Part shown: positions 46,451-57,583 of the stretch, piece after piece
Position numbering within the stretch: position 1 is the first letter of the stretch
Layout: the number at the start of each line of letters is the position of its first letter
DNA from: Apostichopus japonicus
Lineage: Eukaryota > Echinodermata > Holothuroidea > Aspidochirotida > Stichopodidae
DNA length: 64,000 bases
Direction: 5' to 3'
NCBI RefSeq assembly: GCF_037975245.1
Contig: NC_092565.1
Span: 13,979,499-14,043,498 of the forward strand
Made by a program: the position numbers and the translations under genes
Notes under the pieces: model-generated
Seen by the model: only the letters and a program-made list of their open reading frames with translations
Told to the model about the DNA's origin: nothing
The model's database searches: none

Positions 46451-48709
46451 GTTCTTCTAAATACACAAACCAAGAAGTTTCATTTTTTTTTTTTTTTTTT
46501 CTGGGGCACTTTTGCCCATTTATCAGAAATATGCCATAACATTTAGCACACCCACAAGGTTTGTAGGGAAATCGGTCCTTGCTTTGAATTTTTCAACTCA
46601 AGACTGTTACAAGAATAAATCTAGACAAAGACCAAGATTCAACAGTTTTATTCATAGTCTGTGACAGTTGATATTTTTATGTTGTGCAAGTCGCTTTGTA
46701 CCATTGATCAATGGCTATTATGTGTTAGTTATAAATATGTATCAAAACTTCAAATGTGAAGTATTTATTCAGCTGACATCTAGGATGTTTCATTATCCAA
46801 GTCCATATTGACTCTAACATTGGTTTTCAAACAGGAACTTTCCTACCCCCCCCCCCCCCATCCAGCCACCCAAATGTTTCACTTATAAATCATTTATGAC
46901 AGAAGAAAGTATGTACACAGTAAAGCACATGCCCAAAGATCATGGTTAACTGTAAGACATTTCCTTAGATACTGTAGATAGGTCCATAAGGTTACTCAAT
47001 AACCGGGCAACTTAAGTGTGTCTAATAGAGAAGATTTAAAGGAAGTCCTCTGTTCAAAGCAGTTATGTCTACATTTTTGCATAATTTTATCTATAGGTCA
47101 GATACAGACATAGAAAGTTCTACAAATTGCCAATAAATGTTGTCTAATTGGAAATGAATAAATATAGATGTGTGCACAATTGATACCTGGTAACAGGTAC
47201 CCAAAATTAAGAAACTTGCATTCTTTATGATTTATAGCCAAAGGCAAAATTAACATTATGGTGTGTGGTTGTACAGAATGTGTCTATGTCACACTTAAAA
47301 TTGCTTGCAAAACACACTATTCTCAAAGTCTTCTAGATAGGTGAACTTTAAATACTTGGCTTGTGGATTTATAGTACACTTAGTAAATGTAAGAACTGTA
47401 TTGTGTTTTGGTTCAAGGCTGAATGGCATTTGAAGTCAAAATTGCAAGGCCATGTATATGTTAAAGAGTAACTCAAATGATTAAGCAAGGATAAACTTCA
47501 TAGTTTGTAGATCCACTTTAGTACCAGAACTCTGTTGCTCTCTGTGGAGGTCAAAGGTCAATGGAGGACAATAGCCTGACACCTTGTAAACAGATAACTC
47601 CAAAAAGAAAGGTTAGGCACGAGCTTCATTTGCACTGTATATCAACCTTGGCGAGTTAAAGAACCAAATTGGTTTTCTTTTGTTTGTGTGGGGTTTTCAT
47701 GTTTTTGTTTTTTGTGGAGGTTATCAGTCAACAGTGATCACAAGAATGCTATGGTAGTTTAGTAATTATTGTCTGAAAATCTTTAAAACATGGTAACCCA
47801 ACATTAGAAATGGGTGTATTTTATACTTTGCATCTGAAACTGCCTTAGTTCGATAGAAGAATGCAACATGAAGACTATTTCACATATTTTGAGGTTTGCA
47901 GGAAAGGAAAGTAGGATATTATGATTATATCTCAGAATTCTTTGATTCGAGTCAGAGCTCCTGATGTCACACGATCTACACCCCTCAATTAAAATAAAAA
48001 AATTAAACCATATCAACAAAACCATATAAATTGTTGTCCATACTGGTAATGCAACTTGCTTTTTAACCAGTCAAGACTTTATCCTGCTCCATCAGGATGA
48101 CACATATCAATATATGGCAATATTTTCTCAAATTCTCAAGGGATACTTTGCAAAATCACTGTTCCCTGTAAACTGTGACAGTATCTAATTTCAGAACTAA
48201 TTGAATTATGCCTGGAGAAAAGTTCACACATCCCTGGTTCAGATGAGATGGTTCTGCCTTCATTAGATGAAAGAAAATCAAAGAATGAAAAAAATGGGGG
48301 GAAAAAGAAAAAGGGAATTTGTTAAGAAAAAGAAAACCAGCTGTGAAATGATATATAGATAGCATTTACATCAGTGCTACATAGAAGACTGAAATTTAAT
48401 CCTGGTGTTGTTGAAAAGGGGGAGGGAGGAGTTTATGCTTGGTTAAATTGGTATAGATTCGCTTGTGAAGAATTGCTAAACGAAGTAGAGACTAGAAAGG
48501 TTACAGAGTACATGACTTGAAAATTAAGATCAGTGAAATAAATTTGTCTGCTATCAGGTGAGTTGGTTGAATGTTATAGTTTCTTCATGTTGACCGAAAG
48601 CACATGTTGGTATTAAATTGTTCCATCGGGCATGCCTTTATTTCAAACTAACTTGAGTGTCTGTTATATGTATTATTGGATAAGACTATTTAAGACTATC
48701 GTGTGCACG
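46451..48709. other. Probable intronic DNA, no gene seen
   Basis: It contains a T17-18 run near 46484, a poly(C) run near 46848, and one AGGTCA-A-AGGTCA pair (47548-47560) inside a patch resembling the repeat family at 23280-23640. No exon with supporting splice sites was found. Confidence 0.35.
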
Positions 48710-48862
48710 ATGCGGCTCTCATTGCGACGCACCCGCAAATTCTCTGCAGCTGCCGAAAATGCTTCACAAACCCCTATTAACGCAACCTCCCAAACCCTAT
48801 CAATTATGTCGGAGCCATCTTTTTTATCCAGCGATAATTTTTCAACTGAAAGAGTGAATTCA
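48710..48862 (+). CDS. Candidate alternative first exon B, mitochondrial-leader-like
   Basis: ATG at 48710 opens MRLSLRRTRKFSAAAENASQ followed by a Ser/Thr-rich stretch to ERVNS, 51 codons, ending at TCA/GTGAGT, a strong phase-0 donor. The first 20 residues have six basic residues, no acidic one until residue 17, and alternating hydrophobics, which resembles a mitochondrial targeting peptide. The upstream frame is also open to 48632, so this might be an internal exon. Phase agrees with the exon at 53409. Similarity to any named protein was not recognised. Confidence 0.4.
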
Positions 48863-51800
48863 GTGAGTATCACAGAAAAACAAACATGAAGCCATTGGAA
48901 ATTTGTATAATATGTAAGGGCCTACTTGTGATAGGACAATTGAATGCAACTGAAAGAAAATGCACTGATGTTTCAGTAGTCTGTAGTCAAACTTATGATG
49001 GGGTTTAAATAACGAAAAATAATCAAAATCATCTCTTAACAGCTCTGCTTCGAGGAAATCACTTTGAGCTTTCTAGTAAATTTGATTAAAGACTACAATA
49101 CTCTTTCACTTTGTGGTGAGGTGTGATTAATGGCAATATTGTTCTTCAAGTTAAAGTGTTCAATAACCAATAAAAGCAAACAGTAGAATGATACCTGTAG
49201 TCTGCAGGGAACTTAAAACCATCCAGTTCTAGTTCTTAAAAGAAATTGCTCTGTAAAATATGCTGGTACAGTGAAATCAATGTATATTTGTTGCTTTACA
49301 TAGATATATGTTTAAAATGATGACACTTACAGTGAGTTAAATGTGTATTTAAATAAATTCCCTGGGAGGTGTCAAAAAATGCCTCTCTCTTCAGGATTGC
49401 TTTGAGTGCTTTCTGAGTTTAATAAAATCCTCACTTTCGACCAAGAAATAGCATTCCTTCTTGTAATCTTTGACCTATTAAGAGAGTCTGAATTTTTCTC
49501 ACAATGTTAGGAGGTCAGCCTCTATAGCAGCTCACTGCTGTGAGTTACAGTAGGAAAATTCAATTTTGGGGATGGTACACATTGATGATCAAATCCAAGT
49601 GAAATGACTGTGTTGAATCCAGTAGCAACTCCCTGATTGGATATCACTCACATGTACATGTGATGGAAGATATTATTCCATCATGTTCTCTTTCTGTCTG
49701 GTATACCCCTGTTAATGGAGGGTTTGTATAGTGCAAAGGCCTCATATATAATGTATTGAGCTGACTGATGACATTGATTGCAACAGGATGTTTGGCTGTT
49801 TGGTACTACCAAGAACTGCCACTGACCCTCCTGTTGCCCCCATCATCACAGACCACCCTGAGTCCTACTTACTTTTAAGGTGACTTATGGTTCAAACTAA
49901 GGCAACTATCAACAACAACAGCTACCAATATTTAAATTCAAAAGGTGGTTAGGTGTACTGTAGGTTGAAAATATCACTAGGATTCATAACTGTAGATTAT
50001 GTTCCAGTCTACCAGTCACAAAAGTATTTGACCCCTAGCTGGGTATTGTAGCCTTTGTCAATCTTTTCAAATAGGTTGTACAGGTCCCAGCACCTGATTT
50101 AAAGGAAATGACAAGACTGCTCTAAACATAAAGAAATGTTTTGTCACTTATTGAAAGGAGTCAGTCGACCATCTTGTAGAGTGCTGGCTAAAATTTTGCT
50201 ATTGCAACAAAACTAAATATAAAGGACCTGGTTATGTGGAATGTAACCCATGTTACAGTTAGTTTCTGTATAAAATTATATCTTGTAATTGATTTTGCTT
50301 CCCCTTCTTACCCTGTCTCCAAACTACATCTGTACTATCCTATCAACCTAAGCTACATGACTTTCTAAAAGCAGCTGTTTGCATTCAGTACATGTATGTA
50401 TGATAAATTTTAATAGTTATTTTGTATGCAGAATTCTCGATTAAGAAAGGTGGTTGAACAGCTGATCAGTCAAGTTTGATGAATGTCAAATAATGCGAAG
50501 AAAACCGTCAATCTTGAAGATTTCTGCATTTTATAGAGTCTGTGAATGACAAAAGTTACAAATTTGAATGAAATAATGAAATACCAATTATTAGAAAGCA
50601 TGGTAAAAAACTGATTGTCTTAGTTTGTTGATTGCCATCTGGTAAATGAGTAAAATTGTGGTAGGTTTGGTAGAATCTGGGAATTTATCAAACCAAAATC
50701 AAAAGAGACTGCTCTAACCTGGCCTTTAATTCACTGTAAACTGTGGATATGATATGATTGAACGTGTGAAATGCACTGATTTTGTTAAACGTCATCAGAA
50801 TTGGCCTCAAATTTGACCAGGCTTTAAAATTTTTCAAAAGTGCATTGTTGTTTACCTGTACAGGCTCTTATTTTCAAAATAATTCCAAGCCAATGAGGAT
50901 TATTTAACTATTAATATATTTTATTATTTTATTATTATTAGACATATATCACAGTGTGGGTAACTTCTTTTACAGTGGTAATAGAATGCTTCAAGGTAAC
51001 ATTATGAGCATGGGTGACCATTACTAGACTCAAATCGAGCATATTTGGGAACAATAGTGATGACCTTGAATGCCTCAGTTATTGCAATTTTAAAATAGTT
51101 TCAGAAGCTGCTGTTTGCAGCCTTTAGATGTTTCGTACCCTCTGGATTGCAAGTCTAACAACCAGAGACAGATGACTTGAAAAACCATACATTGATGTAT
51201 GCGAATTGCTTTCATTATGTTAGATCTTTCAAGAATGAACCAGGTTTGTTAGTACCGTGGAAGTGTACAGCAGTCAACATCATTTTTCAGTTTATTCTCA
51301 AAGAGTTCATATACTTTTCAAATCATGGAAGTCTTGTCATCTCAGATCTTCTTATAATTGATTCACTCTCTGTAATAGAACTTTATCAAGTAAACTTGTA
51401 TTACGTACCTACGTACCCCGGTGGGAAAGGTTCAGGGTTTAAAAGAGAAGGCAGCTTGTTAATACACACTGATCATCCTTGAATGGTGTAATAGACAGTA
51501 GATTAGTGTGTCCCTCAATAAATTAGTTGGGAGGTTATAATCAAATTTACTGTTAAGAAATGGTCAAAGTATCGGTAATTAGTAGTGTGGTATAAATATC
51601 CCAAGGCTAACTTCAATGTATGGTATTTGAATCTGTTAGAGATGTACACAGTGTATATGCAAGGCCTCAATTTAGCCGGTTCAAAGGTTTAATGATTGAC
51701 GAAATTGATCCAAAAGTCTTACAAAATTGATAGTACTTCAATAGTTACGACTTTCACCACCAATAACCGAGTTGATAAATGAATCCAGATCAGTTGGAAT

Positions 51801-52727
51801 GGGTATTGGCCACTGTTTAAATATACCTTGCTGGATTTTGGATAGTAGGCACTATATAATTTCTTTTTGATTGATTGATTGGTAACTGGTATTTTTCGTA
51901 CATGTTTGGGTTTAATTTTCTGTAATGTAGGTATGGGCCACGGAGCAAATAAATAGTGAGGATACCATGTTTATATCAGTGTACACACCGACTGACCATA
52001 GTCACATTGTACTAACTGGAGTCCTTAGCATGGATGGACAGTGTGGTTAGAGTCTCAATTTGTAACTGCATTTCTAGTTTTTGCACTATAGTTATCTCAT
52101 TGATCAAGGTCACTAAATATATTGCCTAAACAATTTTCCATGCCAGAAGGACACCTATCGTTTATAGTTTACTGCACACATTCCTACAGTACGCTCTTTA
52201 AATCGTTTTTTTATGAAAGGTCGTTGATAGACAGGAAATTGGACAACCTGAATATTTCATCCAAAACTAGCCGGGTTTTTATTTCGCTCCTTTTCATACC
52301 CTGAATGATTTTGTGGGTGAATGGATTGTAGAGACTGAAAAGGAAAATCAACAGATATTTGTGAAGTATTAGGGAATATTTCAAAGTATTTATAAGGAAC
52401 ATGATAGGGATAGTGTTACTGTTACCTGAGAGAATGCGAGTTGGTGTAACAACTGTACTTTGTAAAGTAAACAGGTTCTGCATACTTGATAAATGTATAA
52501 CGTGTAATTGCCGTTGTGTAATAGTGCACAACACAAAAGACATACTACAGCCTGCTGTTCATGGACATAATAATGCGCATGAACTAGTGAAACTAAGGAA
52601 GTGCACAGAGGAAGTTGTATATGAATCAGGTTTAACTCAAGTTGACTAATTATGAAATAGATTTATGAAGACAAAATTTGTGCTTAAAAGAATAGTCCAG
52701 GTCAAAATTTCTTGTTGATATGTTTAA
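48863..52727. other. Probable intron, no gene seen
   Basis: AT-rich single-copy-looking DNA. Short open frames at 51177-51482 and 52211-52543 have neither splice signals nor recognisable families. No tandem array of note. Confidence 0.35.
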
Positions 52728-53208
52728 GAGGAACATAATCTAAGCATTTGGGTGAAATTTGCGTTCAATTCCTACATGTACCGTTTTTGAGATATTGACA
52801 GTTGAAGTTGCCGCCTTTTGTATCAAAAGTGAACTTGGAGCAACAAGTGTGACGTCATTGCACACTGATAAATAATGTTTTGTTTTCCTTTAAGATTTAC
52901 GTCTAATTTTAAACACCACAATTGGATGCATCCATAATGTGAATGTACCATAGGTATTGGTATTGTATAAAATTCACTCCCCCTTTAGACAAACTGGTAA
53001 CCCTATCCAATCCAAGGTCAAATCAATAGACTGAAAAATAAAGAAAAAACAAAACATTATTCATCAGTGTGCAACTATGACATCACACCTGCTTGATTCA
53101 AGTTCACTTTTGGTAGAATATCAGATAACTTCAACTGTCAGTATCTCAAAAACTGTATTTGGGAATTCAATTCAAATTTCTTCTGACAGATTAGATTATG
53201 TTCCTCTG
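52728..53208. mobile_element. Long inverted repeat (MITE/foldback), arms about 165 bp
   Basis: The left arm (52728-52895) and right arm (53036-53208) are inverted, diverged copies. Shared phrases, read inward from either side, are AGAGGAACATAATCTAA, TTTTTGAGATA, TGACAGTTGAAGTT, CAAAAGTGAACTTG, GTGTGA and AATAATGTTTTGTTTT. The 140 bp spacer is unrelated. A tRNA-like sequence follows directly on the right. Confidence 0.75.
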
Positions 53209-53215
53209 TAATACC

Positions 53216-53290
53216 GGTGCTGTGGCCGAGTGGATAGAGGTGATGGCATTTGAATTTTGAAGCAATGAGGCTCAGCAATCGTGAGGTTCC
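53216..53290 (+). repeat. Degraded tRNA(Ser/Leu)-like SINE head
   Basis: GGTGCTGTGGCCGAGTGGAT is an A-box-like start as in tRNA-Ser/Leu, and the end GTGAGGTTCC is a damaged B box. Between them a long arm region (GATGGCATTTGAATTTTGAA) follows. It cannot be a functional tRNA: the 3' acceptor half is missing. Confidence 0.55.
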
Positions 53291-53408
53291 TTTAAGTTTG
53301 ATAATTTTCTCTTCTCTATTTGCCATCTGGAGCTTGTGTATCTTAAAATGGCACTTTGTTTCCTCAAACTTTACTGTATTGTTTTTCTCTGTTTTTTTTT
53401 CATTGCAG

Positions 53409-53459
53409 GGTCATGTCGTATACACTGAGAACCATGGAGCCTTCAGTTGCTACGTGCAG
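53409..53459 (+). CDS. Candidate internal exon shared by first exons A and B
   Basis: A pyrimidine-rich tract and CATTGCAG precede 17 codons, GHVVYTENHGAFSCYVQ, and a GTAGAG donor follows. It is phase 0 at both ends, matching both upstream candidates. A second frame is also open (MSYTLRTMEPSV), so the frame depends on the link to those exons. The next exon must lie further right or beyond the window. Family not recognised. Confidence 0.42.
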
Positions 53460-54807
53460 GTAGAGTAACTTCACAATACTGCCTTTTCTTTCCATTGCTG
53501 AGTTAATAACTTAGCGTATTTTGCCTTCATGTTTGGTTTATATTCTTCGTGTTTGACGCCGAACCTGTCTCTCTGCTTCTAGATCTGCTAATCCACTAAT
53601 CATGTCATACAATCTGTTAACCTTTGACATTGCAGTGTTACTGTGTAATATTTTTATCATTTGGAGGCTTTTTGTTACCCTCTGGTCGTGTGTGTAAGTT
53701 CAAACTCCATTTACAAACTGGTGGATCTGGAGATTTAAGACAATGACTCACAAACATCAAGGGATAGTTGATCGACAAGTCTAGTGTCAGAATTCAAAGA
53801 ATATTTCACATAATTATCTCAATAGACACTGACATCTTCCCATATTGGACTTCCTTTCCTTGCCTACCTGTCTCCTCACAACCCCAGCACTATGTCCCTA
53901 CAGTACCTAGAGTGCACTGGTGACCTTTTACAGTAAGTGCTGCATTCCCTTACAGTAGCTCTACCAGCCAGTGTGCCAGGAAGTGTTTTTCAGTGAGAGT
54001 GCTGAGGTTTGCAGGAGACAGGTAAGCTCCTATCTTGTAAATATCCAAACCGGGTAAGTTTTGGGATACCTGCCAGACGTGCATTCCCAATAAGATGAAG
54101 TTAACATAGCTTTATCAATGGGTCAGATTGCATGTTTTATTCATGACCTAAGCAGCTGGTAACTCGTAGAAACAACCACTGTGTTTCAATAACGACCTCG
54201 CTAATTGGAGGACCCCTTTTCACATTCTCCATAACAAATTGGTTGTGAACTCCCTGGTTTACAGACCTTTCCTCTATATGTGTCAGTGGACTTGCAAAAA
54301 TAAGTATTGAAATTTTCCAGCATAAGACCGACCTTTTGAATGGAAAGCCACTGTTTGATGAATTAGACTTCAGCCCCCAAAATGGTAATTGTAAATAGAA
54401 ACCAAACTAACAAGGGCCTTGTCACATTAGGTGTGGCTTAATACTAATTGTGTACTTACCTTTTGTACTACAGTGTTTTCCCCTCCAACACTCCCCTTTC
54501 TCTGTCAGGAGTACAGCCATAAAGTGGGCTGGCTTTATTCATGCTCAAGGCCTCATACCTGTTAATGTGTAACTGTCCAAACTTAAATCTGTTCTTGATG
54601 ATATTTCAACTGTCGATTCATATCCTTGTACAGCTCTAACACCACAACTCAACTCTTACCGAGATCCGATAAGATTTATCTTCTAGATCAGAGAAACAGC
54701 CTACTATCACCCCCCCCCCCTCCAATCCATCCCCATCCTCTTTAAAGTGTAATGTCCAAATAGCATCATTATCCTCTTCAAATGCATTTAGCTTAAATTC
54801 ATTTTTT

Positions 54808-54868
54808 GGTTCCTTGCTGAAAGCAAAGGAACCTATGTATTCAGGTTGGCGTGTGTGTGTGTGTGTGT

Positions 54869-54901
<33 letters not shown>

Positions 54902-57583
54902 ACGCTTAAGCTTGTATGCACGATAACTCAACAAGGGATTGACTGATCATGATCAAACTTGGTGGGTGGGTGGCCCATAGTGAGTAGATGAACCCTATTG
55001 TTTTTGGTGCCCACAAAGGTCACCAAAGGTCAGTTATGGTCCAAAAACCCAAAATACTAAAACTGCAATAACTCCCAGTGCCAATGTGCGACAAGGTTGA
55101 TATTTTGGGACAAGTTGTGAACTGGTTAGGGCAATATTTTGAAACTTAACGGTCATGTGATCTGAGGTCACCAAAGGTCAATTAATGTTAAAAAACTAGT
55201 ATTTTTGTGATAACTTGAGAACGAATTGTCCGTTAGGGTTGGGAGTTGCTTCAGTGTAATCCAATTGTCGACCCACATCTGGGTGACCCTTGACCTCAAT
55301 TTGACCTCTGGTGACCTTTTCATGTTTTGGGGATTTTTACAGTTTCGATGCTATTTTCAGATGTCAAAGGTACCTTCCGATCATAAATATCGATAGGTTG
55401 ACCCCCGTGTGACCTTTGTGTGCGAACTTATATGGGGTCAAAGTTTTCGGTCAGAGTTAGGATGGCTGTACAGACTTATCGTGTTGATTTTTGGAATCAG
55501 CAGATCAAACTACATTTGAAACCAAGGTCAAAAGGTCAAAGGTCACATTAGAAAAAATGTGCTTAGTTTGGGAGAAAACGGGCGAAAAAGAAAATGTTTG
55601 GTTTTGATGCTAGATTTGGATATCAAAGGTACCTTCCGATCAAAAATGTCAATGGGTTGACACCCGGGTGACCTTTGTGTGTAAAGTTATACAAGGTCAA
55701 AGTTAATTTTCAGACATTTAATGCAATAACTCCCAGGGCCAAGGTGTAACAAGGTTGATATTTTGGGACAAGTTGCAAATGGTATAGAGGAATATTTTCA
55801 AACTTAACGGTCATGTGATCCGAGGTCATCAAAGGTCAATTAATGTTAAAAAACTAGTATTTTCGGTGAGAAAATGGGCAAAGAAAAAAATGTTTGAATT
55901 CTTACAGTTTTGATGCTATATTCACATCTCAACAATCAAAAATGTCAATAGGTTTACCCCAGGTGACCTTTGTGTGTGAAGTTATATGAGGTCAAAGTAA
56001 ATTTTCAGACATTTAGTGCAATAATTCCCAGTTCCAAGGTGTGACACGGTTGATATTTAGGGACAAGTTGCAAATGGTATAGGGGAATATTTTCAAATTT
56101 AACGGTCATGTGATCCGAGGTCACCAAAGGTCAATTAATGATAAAAAACTAGTATTTTTGCGATAACTTGAGAACGAATTGTCCGTTAGGGTTGGGAGTT
56201 GCTTCAATTTAATCCAATTGTCGACCCGCATCTGGGTGACCCTTGACCTCAATTTGACCTCTGGTGACCTTTTCATGTTTTGGGGATTTTTACAGTTTCG
56301 ATGCTATTTTCAGATGTCAAAGGTACCTTCTGATCATAAATGTCAATGGGTTGACCCCCGTGTGACCTTCGTGTGCGGAGTTATACGAGGTCAAAGTTAA
56401 TTTTCAGACATTTAATGCAATAACTCTCAGTTCCAAGGTGTGACACGGTTGATATTTTGGGACAAGTTGCAAATGGTATAGGGGAATATTCTCAAACTTA
56501 ACGGTCATGTGATCCGAGGTCACCAAAGGTCAATTAATGATAAAAAACTAGTATTTTTGCGATAACTTGAGAACGAATTGTCTGTTAGGGTTGGGAGTTG
56601 CTTCAATTTAATCCAATTGTCGACCCGCATCTGGGTGACCCTTGACCTCAATTTGACCTCTGGTGACCTTTTCATGTTTTGGGGATTTTTACAGTTTCGA
56701 TGCTATTTTCAGATGTCAAAGGTACCTTCTGATCATAAATGTCAATGGGTTGACCCCCGTGTGACCTTCGTGTGCGGAGTTATAAGAGGTCAAAGTTAAT
56801 TTTCAGACATTTAATGCAATAACTCTCAGTTCCAAGGTGTGACACGGTTGATATTTTGGGACAAGTTGCAAATGGTATAGGGGAATATTTTCAAACTTAA
56901 CGGTCATGTGATCCGAGGTCACCAAAAATGTCAAAGGTACCTTCTGATCATAAATGTCAATAGGTTGACCCCCGTGTGACCTTCGTGTGCGAAGTTATAC
57001 GAGGTCAAAGTTAAAAAATATTAATGAGGTCACGGGTCAAACGTGAAAAACTCCCAAGTTGCAATAACTTGGCTACTATTTATTGGAATTTCGTCAAACT
57101 TGGTATGATGATATTGGTAGATAGTCTCCACACACTGATGTGTGTTGCAATTGATATCATGCATGTTTATAAGGGGGGGGGGGGGGGGCCTAGCATTATT
57201 TCGTTATGAAAAGTTTGTATGCACAATAACTCAACAAGGGAATGACCAATCATTACCATACTTGGTGAGTGGGTGGCCAATAGTAAGTAGATTAACCCTG
57301 TTGATTTTGGTGCTCATATCATGAATATTAATGAGGTCATGGGGTCAAACGTGAAATACTCCAAATTGCAATTACTTGGCTACTATTACTAATGGGAATT
57401 TCGTCAAACTTGGTATGATGATAATGGTAGATAGTCTTCACACACTGATGTGTGTTGCAATTGATATCAGGGCTTAGCATTACTTTGGCAACAAAAGTTT
57501 GTGAGCATAAATTACTGTTGTTGTATTAGGGCTTTGTTAGAAATTTCCCTATGAATGGAACTAATGAACAGCAGCAAGGAACC
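54808..57583 (+). repeat. 2.8 kb repetitive element with short inverted ends and internal 399 bp and 309 bp repeats
   Basis: GGTTCCTTGCTG at 54808-54819 and its inverse at 57572-57583 frame the region. A (TG)n tract at 54851-54901 follows the left end. Then come repeats built on AGGTCA half-sites; two units at 56179 and 56578 are almost identical at 399 bp spacing, and related, more diverged units start near 55190 and 55850. The right part has two units, about 309 bp apart, of the TTAATGAGGTCA...CGTCAAACTTGGTATGATGA kind, with a poly(G) run (57172-57188) in the first. The 73-codon frames at 56179 and 56578 are repeat artefacts. Confidence 0.8.
54851..54901 (+). repeat. (TG)n microsatellite
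   Basis: About 25 TG dinucleotides with one interruption (TATG), near the left end of the 2.8 kb element. Confidence 0.97.

Noticed and set aside
46126-46546. Open frames on both strands containing FANTLKTT
   Set aside because: Explained by the 38 bp perfect palindrome inside the hAT-like element; not a transposase.
48673-48873. Minus-strand 66-codon frame sharing FSAAAEN with the plus strand
   Set aside because: The shared phrase comes from a local quasi-palindrome around CTGCAGCTGCCG; the minus frame has no splice or start support.
51177-51482. 101-codon plus-strand frame
   Set aside because: Composition like intronic AT-rich DNA; no acceptor or donor in a useful place and no similarity recognised.
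53216-53290. Functional tRNA gene
   Set aside because: Only an A box and a damaged B box remain; the acceptor stem cannot close.
56179-56799. Two identical 73-codon open frames 399 bp apart
   Set aside because: They lie in tandem repeat units of the 2.8 kb element and are identical because the DNA is; no start context, splice sites or family support.
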